Below are positions 1 to 9,252 of a stretch of DNA of 64,000 bases, in pieces; the stretch's first letter is position 1; each line of letters opens with the position of its first letter. The DNA comes from CAWCDJ01 sp963794265 (GTDB lineage Bacteria; Acidobacteriota; Terriglobia; Bryobacterales; Bryobacteraceae): NCBI GenBank assembly GCA_963794265.1, contig CAWCDJ010000005.1, forward strand, positions 372,001-436,000, given 5' to 3'. A model generated the notes under the pieces. The model saw only the letters and a program-made list of their open reading frames with translations, was not told the origin of the DNA and did no database searches. A program made the position numbers and the translations under genes.

Positions 1-1
1 G

Positions 2-403
2 GTGCGGGTGGCCGTGGCCATCAAGCGCGGCGAGCAGTTCGCCGAGCTGAGCGAGTTCGCCGATGCCCTCAAGCAGTATCAGAAGGCGCTCGAAACCACG
101 CGCAACAGTTCGCTCGCGCACTACCGCATCGCCGAGGTGTATTTCCTGCAGCAGAACTGGCAGCCCGCCGCCAACGAATTCCGCGAAGTGCTGAATGGCG
201 ACGAGGAGCCGAAGTGGACCGTGGTTTGGGCCCACATCAACCTGGGCAAGATCTTCGATGTCACCGGCCAGCGCGAGCGTGCGGTCAATGAGTACAACCT
301 GGCGATGCGAACCAAGGACGACACACAGGGCGCCCAGGAAGAAGCCAGCAAGTACCTCAAAGCCGCCTACGAACGCACCCGCCGGCCCGAGAACGAACAG
401 TAG
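2..403 (+). CDS. TPR-repeat protein, C-terminal part (cut by window start)
   Basis: The reading frame is open to the left edge, so the true start lies outside the window; the first in-frame start-like codon is GTG at base 2. The 133 visible residues hold two to three tetratricopeptide units (hydrophobic pattern A..QYQKALE, HYRIAEVYFLQQNW, AHINLGKIFDVTGQRERAVNEY), ending in a basic tail. TPR units bind proteins and say little about the function. It converges on the HAD gene, with only seven bases between the two stop codons. TPR assignment is firm; specific role unknown. Confidence 0.75.
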   Translation: MRVAVAIKRGEQFAELSEFADALKQYQKALETTRNSSLAHYRIAEVYFLQQNWQPAANEFREVLNGDEEPKWTVVWAHINLGKIFDVTGQRERAVNEYNLAMRTKDDTQGAQEEASKYLKAAYERTRRPENEQ

Positions 404-410
404 CGGCGGC

Positions 411-1097
411 TCAAAAATACTCGCACAACTGGCAGAAGCGGTCCAGCCGCAGCAACCGGCCTGCTCCCGGGCGGATCTCCTGCCGCTCCAGCACCCAGGT
501 GTGGGCGTGCGGCACGAACACGGCGTTCAGGCCGGCCTCCATCGCCGGATTGACGTCCGATTTCGGGCTGTTGCCGATCATCCAGGTGCGCGAACAGTCC
601 ATACCGCGTTCCTCCACCAGGCGGCGGTACGCGGCGGCATCCTTCTCTTTCACGATCGCCGTGTGGCCGAAGTAAACGCCCAGCCCGGACCGGTCGATCT
701 TCAGCTTCTGCTCCTCGGGGTGCCCCTTGGTGAACAGAGTCAGATCGTGCCGGCCGGCCAGATACCCGAGCGTTTCGGCCACACCGTCGATGACCTCGAC
801 GGGACACTCGAGGATGCGCTCGGCGAAGCCCATCACGGTGTCGAGATCCTCCTCGTTCACCGCCCGCTCCGCCAGGTGCTGGTAGGTTTGCCGCAGGTTG
901 CGCCCGAAATTCAGCGAGCCGTAGCCGTGGATCTTGTTATTGGCCGCTTCGATCTCATCGAGCGCGTCGCGGATCTGCTGCGCCGAGAGGCTGGAGTGGT
1001 CCAGGAAATCCACGAAATCGTCGAAGGCCTGCTCGAAGTAGATGTTGTTCTCCCAGAGCGTGTCGTCGGCGTCGATAATCAGGAACTGTCGGGTCAT
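411..1097 (-). CDS. HAD-superfamily phosphatase (YjjG-like)
   Basis: 228 residues. Motif I is DADDT at residues 9-13 (nucleophile D9, acid D11), motif II is the Thr of LFTKG, and the late motif MIGNSPKSD supplies the Mg-binding acid. A mostly helical cap lies between motifs I and II, as in the class I cap HADs that hydrolyse small phosphomonoesters such as nucleotides. The ATG at 1097 overlaps the stop of the TonB-like gene by four bases (ATGA), so translation is probably coupled. It is the last gene of the LON-tonB-HAD set. The superfamily is certain; the substrate cannot be read from the sequence. Confidence 0.85.
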   Translation of the reverse strand: MTRQFLIIDADDTLWENNIYFEQAFDDFVDFLDHSSLSAQQIRDALDEIEAANNKIHGYGSLNFGRNLRQTYQHLAERAVNEEDLDTVMGFAERILECPVEVIDGVAETLGYLAGRHDLTLFTKGHPEEQKLKIDRSGLGVYFGHTAIVKEKDAAAYRRLVEERGMDCSRTWMIGNSPKSDVNPAMEAGLNAVFVPHAHTWVLERQEIRPGAGRLLRLDRFCQLCEYF

Positions 1098-2560
1098 CTG
1101 GCCGGTCTGGGTGCGAGGCGGAATGGGATTTCGAACACGGCGTCCACGTCCACCGCGACGCCGCCGCGCCGGGCGGGCTCGAACAGCCATTTGCCGAGCG
1201 CCTCCTGCGAACTTTGATCGAGCCGGGCATCCAGGCCCTTCAGGAGCACGATGTGGTCCACGTGCCCGTCTTTGCGGATCACCCCGAAGAGCCTGACCGC
1301 GCCCTCCACCCGTTCGGCTGCGGCGGAAGCAATGTACTTCGGATCCACCTTCCGCAAAGGCACCGGCGCTCGCAGGATCTCCTGGCGCGCATTGGCTTCG
1401 TGTTCGGCGAACCACACAATCCAACTGCCGGAATAGCTCGTCACGTTCGGCATCTGGATGCCCATGGTGTACACGTATCGCCCGCCGAGCACGCTTTCGG
1501 GCGGCTCTCCTGAACCGGGGGCTGGGGGAGCGGGAACGACGGCAGGAAGGCGCGGCGCCGCGGCCAGGCTCTCGCGCGTGAACGGCAGCACCCGGCCCAC
1601 CAGCGTAGGCTTGCCCTGCGTGTCGCCGCCCCGTGCCAGCAGCCCCGGGACCTCGAGCATCGAGGTGGTGGAGGTTCCCGTTCCACCGTCGGTGCGGAGT
1701 ACCGGCCCGGCGGAGAACCCCGCCTCCCGGGAGCCGGGCGGCCTGGGAAGGTCCGGGGTCACTGCCGGATTCAATCCGGCGATTGCCAGGGACGCCTCGG
1801 CGGACGCGGGCGCGGCGGATATGCCCGGCGCCGCGGGCAAACTCGCGGGCAGGCTTGCACCCGGTTGGCTCTCCACGGGCCGGGTGAAGGCCCGCACGGG
1901 CGCGCTCAGCGAGGGCTGGTCGATGGGCGGAGCCGCGCCGGGAAGAGCCACCGCAACCCGCGGAGCGTCCGGCAGCGCCGGCGCTACCGGCACCGTGCGC
2001 GCCGCCGCCGGTGCCGTGAACCCGCGGACCGGGGCGGCCGGTGCCGCCGCGAGCACGTAGGCACCCCGGCCGGGAACCACGCGCGCGACTTCCGGCGCCT
2101 CCGGTAAAGCCGGAACCGCCGTGCCCGCCGGCAGCTTCACCGGTGGTGGAATGAACGTCCGCACCGGCTTCGCGGGCGTCACCGCCACCAGGTTCGGCAG
2201 CGGCAGCGGCTTGGGCGTGTTTACCGCGGGCGCGGGCATCCAGATCATCTGCGGCGGCCGGTTGTCTTCCTTCCGGCCAGCCACCAGCGTCTGGCTGAAC
2301 TTGAAACGGGCGCGCGCCGGCCGTGGGTCGCGCGGTCCGGCGGCCGTCACATCCGGCAGGCGGTTGCGCAGGCTGTACCACACGATGCGGTGCTCGCTCG
2401 GCCGGATCTCCATGTCATAGAGGGAACGCCGCGGCTCGGGCGGCGCCGCGGCCGTCCCGAAAGCCACCCATCCCAGGATCGCGCCGTGGATCAGGCCGGA
2501 AATCGAAAACGAACCCCAACATCGCAGCCGTGCGCCCGTGCCGCGAATCACGACTTTCAT
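1094..2560 (-). CDS. TonB-like energy transducer, long Pro/Ala linker
   Basis: 488 residues in the classic TonB plan: one N-terminal membrane helix (about residues 15-37), a very long linker rich in Pro, Ala and Val (about 60-370), and a C-terminal TonB-type domain (about 405-485) containing the typical VEGAVRLFGVIRKDGHVDHI and LGKWLFEPARRGGVAV segments. TonB proteins pass inner-membrane energy to outer-membrane receptors or act as periplasm-spanning tethers. No exbB/exbD or TonB-dependent receptor lies nearby, so the partner is unknown. It sits six bases after the LON-domain gene and overlaps the HAD gene. Confidence 0.8.
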   Translation of the reverse strand: MKVVIRGTGARLRCWGSFSISGLIHGAILGWVAFGTAAAPPEPRRSLYDMEIRPSEHRIVWYSLRNRLPDVTAAGPRDPRPARARFKFSQTLVAGRKEDNRPPQMIWMPAPAVNTPKPLPLPNLVAVTPAKPVRTFIPPPVKLPAGTAVPALPEAPEVARVVPGRGAYVLAAAPAAPVRGFTAPAAARTVPVAPALPDAPRVAVALPGAAPPIDQPSLSAPVRAFTRPVESQPGASLPASLPAAPGISAAPASAEASLAIAGLNPAVTPDLPRPPGSREAGFSAGPVLRTDGGTGTSTTSMLEVPGLLARGGDTQGKPTLVGRVLPFTRESLAAAPRLPAVVPAPPAPGSGEPPESVLGGRYVYTMGIQMPNVTSYSGSWIVWFAEHEANARQEILRAPVPLRKVDPKYIASAAAERVEGAVRLFGVIRKDGHVDHIVLLKGLDARLDQSSQEALGKWLFEPARRGGVAVDVDAVFEIPFRLAPRPAR

Positions 2561-2566
2561 CCCGCC

Positions 2567-3196
2567 TCACAGGCCCGCGGGCTTGCGCCCGAAGCCGTTG
2601 GTGGGAGCCAGATCCTTCATGCGCTCGATGGTGCGCTGGCGCGGGACGTACTCCTCCAAAAATCGGCTAAGTTGCTGAAGCCGCCGGGTTTCGGACCGCT
2701 GCCGCAGCAGGCCGCTTTGAAAGTCCAGGTCCGGAACCGCTTGGGCCAACTGGAAGCTGAGCTGGGGGTCTTCCATGTTCGGCTTCGCTTCTTCTTTGGC
2801 CGCCGCCAACGCGCAGAATTGCTGGTATTGGCCCACGGCCTGATCGCGCAGCTCGGCGGAAGGCGTCGAGAAATCGTCGTCGTCGAAAAACGACACCTCT
2901 CCCTGCAGGTATTCCTTCTCCTCGTTGAGCGAGAGGATTTCGAACCGGCGTTTGCCCCGCGTCAGAATATCCATTCGCCCGTCCGGATACATTTCGAGGA
3001 CCTTCTCCACCACGACCGTGCAACCTGCGTTGACGATGCCCTCGTCCTTGGCCAGAACCACGCCGAATTCGGAAGTGTCGCGAATCGCATCGCCCACCAT
3101 TTCCCTATAGCGCTCTTCGAAAATGTGTAGCGGAAGCGGGGTCCTGGGGAAGACCACAACCTGCAAAGGAAACAGCGGGAGCATCCGCGAAGGCAT
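2567..3196 (-). CDS. LON substrate-binding-domain protein (no protease domain)
   Basis: 209 residues covering only the N-terminal LON domain: the opening MLPLFPLQVVVFPRTPLPLHIFEERY is the standard family start, followed by GVVL and the GKRRFEIL strand. The AAA+ and Ser-Lys protease parts of Lon are absent, so this is the small stand-alone family usually annotated as peptidase S16/LON domain protein. The ATG at 3196 was chosen over the longer frame starting at 3232 because homologues begin just before MLPLFPLQ. It is the first gene of a three-gene minus-strand set. The function of the isolated domain is not settled. Confidence 0.85.
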   Translation of the reverse strand: MPSRMLPLFPLQVVVFPRTPLPLHIFEERYREMVGDAIRDTSEFGVVLAKDEGIVNAGCTVVVEKVLEMYPDGRMDILTRGKRRFEILSLNEEKEYLQGEVSFFDDDDFSTPSAELRDQAVGQYQQFCALAAAKEEAKPNMEDPQLSFQLAQAVPDLDFQSGLLRQRSETRRLQQLSRFLEEYVPRQRTIERMKDLAPTNGFGRKPAGL

Positions 3197-3271
3197 GATA
3201 CCATTATTGCGTTTCCAGGAGATTTCGAGCAATCTTGACCCCCGGCGGCGTCACGGCCGGGCCCTTGCCGC

Positions 3272-4045
3272 ATGCACATTGATGGCAAAGTCGTACTGAT
3301 CACCGGGGCTTCGGAAGGTATCGGCGCCGCCTGCGCCGCTGAATTTGCGGGCGCCGGGGGGAAGCTTTCGCTGACCGCCCGCTCCGAAGAGGGGCTTCGC
3401 CGCGCGGGCGGGACCGGCGCGCTCATTACCGCCGGAGACCTGACCGTCGAAGAGACGCGCCGCCGCGTGGTCGAACGGACCATCGAACGCTTCGGTAGGA
3501 TCGACATCCTGATCAACAACGCCGGCGTCGGGTTCTATCTGCCCTCCTGGAGCGCCCCCATGGAGCACGTCCGCCGGACCATGGAACTGAATTTCTTCGC
3601 GCTGCTCGGCATGGTCCAGCTTACGGTGCCGCACATGCGCGCCGGCGGCGGCGGAATGATCGTCAATGTCGGCTCGATCGCGGGCAAGATGACGCTGCCG
3701 TGGATGACCGTCTACAGCGCCTCGAAGTATGCCGTCGGGTCGCTCACCGATGGTCTCCGCATGGAACTGAAGCGCGACGGAATCCGCGCCATGGTGGTGT
3801 GCCCCGGGTACGTGAAGACCGGGTTCCAGCAGCACGTCAGCGCCGGCGAGGCGCCGGATAAGGTGAAGCGCTCGCGCCGCTTCGCCGTCACGGCCGAAGA
3901 GTGCGCCCGGGCCATCCGCCGCGGTGTGGAGCGGGATGCGCGCACGGTGTTGAGCCCCGCCGCCGGATGGGTGCTGGTCGCCCTGATGCGGCTCATGCCC
4001 TCGGTGATCGAGGGTCGCATGGCGGAGATGAACGAAACGGCATGA
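3272..4045 (+). CDS. Short-chain dehydrogenase/reductase
   Basis: 257 residues, a classical SDR. The cofactor motif TGASEGIG is at 11-18, NNAG at 82-85, and the catalytic Ser135, Tyr148 and Lys152 stand in the normal YxxxK spacing, followed by the PGYVKT segment. The basic residue after the second strand (TAR) suggests NADP(H). The C-terminal end has a hydrophobic helix (WVLVALMRLMPSV), common in SDRs acting on lipids or sterol-like substrates. Its stop overlaps the aroK start (ATGA), so it heads the plus-strand set 3272-6208. The substrate is unknown. Confidence 0.9.
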   Translation: MHIDGKVVLITGASEGIGAACAAEFAGAGGKLSLTARSEEGLRRAGGTGALITAGDLTVEETRRRVVERTIERFGRIDILINNAGVGFYLPSWSAPMEHVRRTMELNFFALLGMVQLTVPHMRAGGGGMIVNVGSIAGKMTLPWMTVYSASKYAVGSLTDGLRMELKRDGIRAMVVCPGYVKTGFQQHVSAGEAPDKVKRSRRFAVTAEECARAIRRGVERDARTVLSPAAGWVLVALMRLMPSVIEGRMAEMNETA

Positions 4046-4581
4046 ACCTGAGATTGAAGCGCACGCCCGGCATCTACCTGGTGGGCTTCATGGCGTCGGG
4101 GAAGTCGACTATCGGCCGGCGCCTCGCGCACCGGCTCGGCTGGAATTTTTTCGATATCGACACCGAAATCGAATCCGCCGAACGCTCCACCATCGCCGAC
4201 ATCTTCGGGGCGCGCGGCGAGCCGGAGTTCCGGCGCATCGAAACGGAAATTCTGCGGCAGCACGTGCGCTCGATCGAGCGCGGGCGCCCGGCCGTGCTGG
4301 CGCTCGGCGGAGGCGCCTTCACTTTGGAATCGAACCGTGAGTTGATGGCGGAAAACGGCATCAGCGTCTGGCTCGACTGCCCCTTCGAGCGCGTCCGCCG
4401 GCGCCTCGATTTCGCGCCGCATCGCGCGATCAGGCCCCTGGCCGCCGACCCGGTTCAACTGGCGGCGCTGTTCGAGTCTCGCCGCGCGCAGTACGCCCTG
4501 GCGGACCTGCGGATCGCGGCCGATACCGACGATGCCGACCGTACCGTGGATGCGATCCTCGCCCAACCGGCCTTCCAATGA
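4042..4581 (+). CDS. aroK: Shikimate kinase
   Basis: 179 residues. It phosphorylates shikimate with ATP in the pathway to chorismate and aromatic amino acids. The P-loop GFMASGKS is at 15-22, the Mg/shikimate-binding DIDTEIE segment follows, then the GGGAF shikimate-binding motif (about 90-94) and an Arg-rich lid (RVRRRLDFAPHRAIRPL). The ATG at 4042 overlaps the upstream SDR stop by four bases, and the gene's own stop overlaps the glycerate kinase ATG, so the three genes are probably one transcript. Its setting is not an aro cluster. Confidence 0.92.
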   Translation: MNLRLKRTPGIYLVGFMASGKSTIGRRLAHRLGWNFFDIDTEIESAERSTIADIFGARGEPEFRRIETEILRQHVRSIERGRPAVLALGGGAFTLESNRELMAENGISVWLDCPFERVRRRLDFAPHRAIRPLAADPVQLAALFESRRAQYALADLRIAADTDDADRTVDAILAQPAFQ

Positions 4582-5855
4582 CCACCCGAATGATGCGCGG
4601 CCATGCCCGCGCCATTTTCCAGGCTGCGCTGAAGGCCGCCGATCCGGCCGAAGCCGTGGCGCGCCACCTGGGGCGCCGCGATCTCTCGCGCTTTCACCAT
4701 ATCTACGTGATCGGCGCGGGCAAGGCCGGCACCTCCATGGCGAAGGCCGCCGAACGAATCATCGGCAAACGCATCACCGCCGGACTGATCAACGTCAAGT
4801 ACGGGCACCTCGCGAAACTGCACCGCATAGAGCTGAACGAAAGCGGCCACCCCGTGCCGGATGCCCGCGGCGTAGAGGGGGCCGCGCGCATCGCGGGCCT
4901 GGCGATGGGTGCGCAGAAAGACGACCTGGTGGTCTGTCTCATCTCGGGCGGCGCCTCCGCCCTCCTGCCGCTGCCCGCCTCCGGCATCACCCTCGACGAG
5001 AAGCAGGCCGTGACTCGGCTGCTGCTCGCCTGCGGCGCCAACATCCATGAGATCAACGCGGTGCGCAAGCACATCTCGCGCATCAAGGGCGGCCAACTGG
5101 CGCGCCTTGCCTGGCCCGCGATGGTGGAATCGCTGCTGCTTTCCGACGTGATCGGCGACGATCTCGACGTGATCGGCTCCGGACCCACGGCCCCCGATTC
5201 CTCGACCTTCGCGCGCGCCGCCGCCATCTTCGAAAAGTACGGCATCTCCGGGCGCATCCCCGCGGCCGTGCGCGACCGCATTGCCGGGGGCGCGCGCGGC
5301 GAGATTCCCGAGACTCCCAAGCCGGACGACCGGATCTTCTCGCGCGTGCGCAACGTGGTGGTCGGCAGCAACCGCCTGGCACTCGATGCGGCGGCCCGCC
5401 GCGCGAAGGAACTCGGGTACCGCCCGCTGGTGCTCGCCAGCGGTATCGAAGGCGAGACGCGCGAGATCGCGCGCATGCATGCCGCGATCGCGCGGGAACG
5501 GCCCCTGCGGCCGCCTGCGTGCATCATAACCGGCGGCGAAACCACCGTCTCGCTGAAAGGCGGCGGCCTCGGCGGACGCAACCAGGAATTCGTGCTGGCC
5601 GCCGCCATCGACATCGCCGGCCTGCCCGGCACGGTGGTCTTCAGCGCCGGCACCGATGGCACGGACGGCCCCACCGACGCGGCCGGCGCCATCGCCGACG
5701 GCGACACGCTGCGCCGCAATCCCGACGCGCGCGCGTTCCTCGAGCGCAACGACTCGTACCGCTATTTCCAGTCGCTCGACGACCTGGTCATCACCGGGCC
5801 CACCCACACCAACGTCATGGATGTCCGGCTGATTCTGAGCGGAGCGTCAAAGTGA
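4578..5855 (+). CDS. Glycerate 2-kinase (DUF4147/GckA-TtuD family)
   Basis: 425 residues, usual length for the bacterial glycerate kinase family with an N-terminal DUF4147 domain and a C-terminal MOFRL domain. Seen: the N-terminal YVIGAGKAGTSMA, the central VCLISGGASALLPLP, the LLSDVIGDDLDVIGSGPT segment, and the C-terminal GGETTVSLKGGGLGGRNQEF and SAGTDGTDGPTDAAGA motifs. Family members make 2-phosphoglycerate from D-glycerate, feeding lower glycolysis. The ATG overlaps the aroK stop and the gene's stop overlaps a GTG start, giving tight coupling on both sides. Confidence 0.9.
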   Translation: MTTRMMRGHARAIFQAALKAADPAEAVARHLGRRDLSRFHHIYVIGAGKAGTSMAKAAERIIGKRITAGLINVKYGHLAKLHRIELNESGHPVPDARGVEGAARIAGLAMGAQKDDLVVCLISGGASALLPLPASGITLDEKQAVTRLLLACGANIHEINAVRKHISRIKGGQLARLAWPAMVESLLLSDVIGDDLDVIGSGPTAPDSSTFARAAAIFEKYGISGRIPAAVRDRIAGGARGEIPETPKPDDRIFSRVRNVVVGSNRLALDAAARRAKELGYRPLVLASGIEGETREIARMHAAIARERPLRPPACIITGGETTVSLKGGGLGGRNQEFVLAAAIDIAGLPGTVVFSAGTDGTDGPTDAAGAIADGDTLRRNPDARAFLERNDSYRYFQSLDDLVITGPTHTNVMDVRLILSGASK

Positions 5856-6208
5856 GTTTCTGGCGCCGCGAGGTCGTCGATTTTGCGCTCGACCACGAAA
5901 CGCGCCGCCAGATGGAAGAGCAGCGGCAGTGGATCGAGCGCGAGCCGGCGAACCCGCGGCCCTATTATCACCTGGCGCAGTTCTACCGTATGAATGGAAA
6001 GCCGGAAGCCGCTCTGGGCCTGCTGCTCGAGGCCGTGCGGCTGGATGCCTCGTTTGCCGATGCCCACGTCTCCCTGGCCGAGATGTACGCCCTGCGCGGC
6101 GACTACCCTGCCGCCTGGCGCCACGCCCGCGCAGCCGAACGGCTCGGCGATGCAAGGGCGGTCAGTCTCCTGACCCGCCACGGAGTGCCGGACGGCCCTC
6201 CAGGCTGA
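5852..6208 (+). CDS. Small TPR protein
   Basis: 118 residues, starting at a GTG that overlaps the glycerate kinase stop (GTGA). Two TPR units are visible: NPRPYYHLAQFYRMNGKPEAALGLLLEAV and ADAHVSLAEMYALRGDYPAAWRHAR. There is no signal peptide or membrane segment, so it is probably a cytoplasmic adaptor. It is the last gene of the set that starts with the SDR. TPR identity is clear, the role unknown. Confidence 0.75.
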   Translation: MSFWRREVVDFALDHETRRQMEEQRQWIEREPANPRPYYHLAQFYRMNGKPEAALGLLLEAVRLDASFADAHVSLAEMYALRGDYPAAWRHARAAERLGDARAVSLLTRHGVPDGPPG

Positions 6209-6220
6209 ACCGCGGGGTGG

Positions 6221-6246
6221 CGGGTCGTCCGGAAACCCGACTTTTC
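6221..6246 (+). terminator. Possible weak intrinsic terminator
   Basis: A short stem CGGGT (6221-6225) pairs with ACCCG (6235-6239) and is followed closely by TTTT (6242-6245). It lies between the small TPR gene and the next secreted-protein gene. The stem is only five pairs, so this is weak; it may instead be chance in GC-rich DNA. Confidence 0.25.
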
Positions 6247-6276
6247 GCCCTCCGCCTGCGTCTTACAATGGAGAAA

Positions 6277-7050
6277 ATGTTACGTCTGACCCTGGCAATC
6301 CTGGTTTGCTCAACGGCCGCTCTGGCCCAGAATGCGAGCGCCGTCTTCAACAAGCCTCCCGAGGAAGTCGACCGGGCGTTGCGGGCTCGGATCAACGAGT
6401 TCTACGAGGACCATGTCAAAGGCCAGTTCCGCGAGGCGGAGAGCCTCGTGGCCGAAGATACGAAAGACTTTTTCTATAACGGCAACAAGCCGCGCTACCT
6501 GAGCTTTTCCATCCAGCGGATCGACTATTCGGACAACTTCACCAAGGCCAAAGCCACGCTGCTCTGCGAGCAGTATGTGATGTTCCCCGGATTCACGAAT
6601 AAACCGATCAAGATTCCCACCCCCAGCACCTGGAAGCTGGTGAACGGGCAGTGGTATTGGTACGTGGACCCGGAATCCCTGCGGCAGAGCCCCTTTGGAA
6701 CCATGACGGCCGGCAAGGCTCCCGCCTCTGGTCCGATGCCTTCGGCGGCGGCCATTCCGACCACCACCGGCTTTGTCATGCACCAGGTGAAAGCCGATAC
6801 GCAGTCGGTCGAACTCGCGCCGGGAGGGTCGGCCGAGGTGACCTTTGCCAACGCCGCGCCCGGCCCAATGTCGCTGTCGGTCGGCAGCCTGCCGCAGGGA
6901 ATTGAGGCGAAACTCGCCCACCCCGACATCGGCTCGAAGGGCAAAACCACCCTGACGCTGAAGGCCGGAGATCACGCAAAATCCGGAACCCTCAGCCTCA
7001 CGGTGATCCAGACCAGGGAAGTGATCCCGATTCGGGTCACCATCCATTAG
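6277..7050 (+). CDS. Secreted protein of unknown function
   Basis: 257 residues from the ATG at 6277, which has GGAG four bases upstream; an in-frame ATG at 6268 would add three residues. Residues 1-18 form a signal peptide (MLRLTLAILVCSTAALAQ, cleavage near AQN), so the protein is exported. The first half (NEFYEDHVKGQFREAESLVAEDTKDFFY) resembles the SnoaL/NTF2-like helical start followed by a WKLVNGQWYWYVD strand; the second half looks like a beta-sandwich. I do not recognise a named family. A secreted folded protein is well supported; function is not. Confidence 0.7.
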   Translation: MLRLTLAILVCSTAALAQNASAVFNKPPEEVDRALRARINEFYEDHVKGQFREAESLVAEDTKDFFYNGNKPRYLSFSIQRIDYSDNFTKAKATLLCEQYVMFPGFTNKPIKIPTPSTWKLVNGQWYWYVDPESLRQSPFGTMTAGKAPASGPMPSAAAIPTTTGFVMHQVKADTQSVELAPGGSAEVTFANAAPGPMSLSVGSLPQGIEAKLAHPDIGSKGKTTLTLKAGDHAKSGTLSLTVIQTREVIPIRVTIH

Positions 7051-7061
7051 GCGAGCCGCAC

Positions 7062-7523
7062 TCAGGCGACCTTGGCATAGTAGTAGGCCACGCCGAACGG
7101 CGTCGGGCTGGCCTGTTTCTGCCAGCGGATTCCAGCGGCGTCCACGATCACGTAACCCACCGGCAGTGTGTCGCCCACCGGCACGTTCCGGACGTTATCC
7201 GGCTCCGGCAGAACGGGGGGCACGTACGGCGCGGGTGCCGCGGGGATGGGGGGCATATCGCAGACCGGGGCCGTCCCCAACTCCGGGTAGGCAAACCCGT
7301 CAGGCTCGGTGCCGATCACGTAGGCGTTCGGAGGCGTGGGCGGGTCGCCCGCCGGCCGGCCCGCCAGCAGGTTGAGAGTCCAGTCGTTAAACGCCGAAAG
7401 ATAAATGGTCTTCAGGTTGTTGTTGAGAAGCGCGACCTCGGCGGTGGTGCTCGCCAGGACATTGGCCTGGGCCGTCGCCAGGCTGGTGGAAATGGATTGA
7501 ACCGGGGAATAGTTGGTGCTCAT
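7062..7523 (-). CDS. Hypothetical protein with Pro-rich centre
   Basis: 153 residues with a good ribosome site (GGAG seven bases before ATG). The N-terminal third is a predicted amphipathic helix (SISTSLATAQANVLASTTAEVALLNNNL in pieces), the middle is rich in Pro and Ala (PPIPAAPAPYVPPVLPEP), and the end is a small beta-rich segment. No signal peptide or membrane helix. I do not recognise it. It converges on the secreted-protein gene with an 11-base gap and follows, on the same strand, the P5C dehydrogenase gene. Confidence 0.6.
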   Translation of the reverse strand: MSTNYSPVQSISTSLATAQANVLASTTAEVALLNNNLKTIYLSAFNDWTLNLLAGRPAGDPPTPPNAYVIGTEPDGFAYPELGTAPVCDMPPIPAAPAPYVPPVLPEPDNVRNVPVGDTLPVGYVIVDAAGIRWQKQASPTPFGVAYYYAKVA

Positions 7524-7657
7524 CGGATCTCCTCACTTACAGCGTAGGCGTCGGGTTCTGAACAGCCGCCCGCGCGGAGCGCCATCCGATTGATTTCAAA
7601 ACGAAGATTTTGTGCGTTCCGCGGTGAACGCATTCCGAGCGGAGCGCGGCGTCGCGC

Positions 7658-9220
7658 TCAGGCGACGCGGTTGGCGACTGATTTTGCCTGGAGGAACAGC
7701 AGCAGGTAGTCCGGCCCGCCGGCTTTTGAATCCGTACCGGACATGTTGAACCCACCAAATGGGTGCGCCCCGACCATGGCCCCGGTGCACTTGCGATTGA
7801 AGTACAGATTCCCTACGTGAAACTGCTCGCGGGCTTCGCGCAGGTGTTCGGGGTTATTCGAAAACACCGCGCCGGTCAGCCCGTATTGCGAGTCGTTGGC
7901 GAGGTCCAGCGCATGTTCAAAGTCCCTGGCCCGGGTGACGGCCAGGACGGGCCCGAAGATCTCCTCCTGGAAAATTCGGGCGTCGGATTCGACATCCGCG
8001 ATAATCGTCGGGGGAACGAAGTAGCCGCCGCCCGCGGGCGCTTCTCCGCCCACCACCACGCGGCCTTCCCGCTTTCCGGTCTCGATGTAATCGAGGATCG
8101 TTCGCTTCGCGCCGGCGCTGATCACCGGGCCCATATAGTTGTCCGGATTGTCGGATGGCCCCATCCGTATGCCGCGAGCTTTCGCCACGAGCTTATCCAG
8201 AAACGCGTCGTAGACCCTCTCGTCCACGATGGCCCTCGAACAGGCCGAGCATTTCTGCCCCTGGTAGCCGAAGGCGGAAGCGAATACGCCGTCCACGGCG
8301 CTATCGAGATCGCAATCGCCATCCACGATAATTGCGTCCTTGCCACCCATCTCGGCCACCACCCGCTTGATCCACACCTGTCCGGGCTGGTGTTTGGCCG
8401 CCAGTTCATTGATCCGCAGGCCCACGTCGCGGGACCCCGTGAACGATACGAAGCGGGTCTTAGGATGCTGGACGAGAACGTCGCCGACCGCCGCGCCGCT
8501 GCCCGTCAGCAGGGTAAAGCTGGATTCGGGAAAGCCTGCTTCGAGCAGCACTTCGGCAAATTTCGCGGCGATTGTGGGGGTCTCGCTCGAAGGCTTCAAC
8601 ACGACGGTATTACCGGTGACCAGGGCCGCCACCGTCATGCCCACCAGGATGGCGAGAGGGAAATTCCATGGCGGAATCACGACTCCCACGCCCAGTGGAA
8701 CGTAGATCATCTCGTCCTGCTCCCCTGGCAACTGCACCACGGTTTGCGGTCCCGCCAGCCGCTGCATTTCGCGCGCGTAGTACTCGCAGAAATCGATGGC
8801 TTCGGAAACGTCGGCCTCGGCTTCCGGCCAGGTCTTGCCGGCTTCGAGCACCAGCCAGGCGTCGAACTCTAACTTGCGGAGGCGCAGCAGGCGGGAGGCC
8901 TCGAGCAGTAGCGCGACGCGGTCCGCCGCTGGCGTGCGGCTCCACTGGCGAAACGCCCTGAATGCGTTTTCTACGGCGCGCCCGGCCAGTTCTGCCGTGG
9001 CTTTGTGGTGCACTCCGACGATTTCCGAAGGGTTGGACGGATTCACCGAGACCAGTTTATCTCCGGTGGGCGTCCATTCGCCGTCGATCCGAAGCTGGTA
9101 TTCGCGGCCCAGTTCGGAGCGCACCTTGGCGAGCGCCGCTTCCATGGCCTGGCGATTGGCCGGCTGGGTGAAATCGGCGTAAGGTTCATTGCGGAATTCG
9201 GTGATCGTAGCGGTAGCCAT
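7658..9220 (-). CDS. pruA: Delta-1-pyrroline-5-carboxylate dehydrogenase (glutamate-semialdehyde DH)
   Basis: 520 residues, the normal length of the stand-alone RocA/PruA type. It oxidises glutamate-5-semialdehyde to glutamate with NAD, the second step of proline and arginine breakdown. The NAD-binding VIPPWNFP motif, the catalytic Glu in VAEMGGKDAI (about residue 290) and the catalytic Cys in GQKCSACSR (about 324) are present, plus the C-terminal PFGGFNMSGTDSKAGGPDY block specific to this family. No proline dehydrogenase gene is adjacent. The start MATATITEF agrees with homologues. Confidence 0.93.
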   Translation of the reverse strand: MATATITEFRNEPYADFTQPANRQAMEAALAKVRSELGREYQLRIDGEWTPTGDKLVSVNPSNPSEIVGVHHKATAELAGRAVENAFRAFRQWSRTPAADRVALLLEASRLLRLRKLEFDAWLVLEAGKTWPEAEADVSEAIDFCEYYAREMQRLAGPQTVVQLPGEQDEMIYVPLGVGVVIPPWNFPLAILVGMTVAALVTGNTVVLKPSSETPTIAAKFAEVLLEAGFPESSFTLLTGSGAAVGDVLVQHPKTRFVSFTGSRDVGLRINELAAKHQPGQVWIKRVVAEMGGKDAIIVDGDCDLDSAVDGVFASAFGYQGQKCSACSRAIVDERVYDAFLDKLVAKARGIRMGPSDNPDNYMGPVISAGAKRTILDYIETGKREGRVVVGGEAPAGGGYFVPPTIIADVESDARIFQEEIFGPVLAVTRARDFEHALDLANDSQYGLTGAVFSNNPEHLREAREQFHVGNLYFNRKCTGAMVGAHPFGGFNMSGTDSKAGGPDYLLLFLQAKSVANRVA

Positions 9221-9252
9221 TTGAAACTATTGTCCCACGCGAGGCGGCAGGG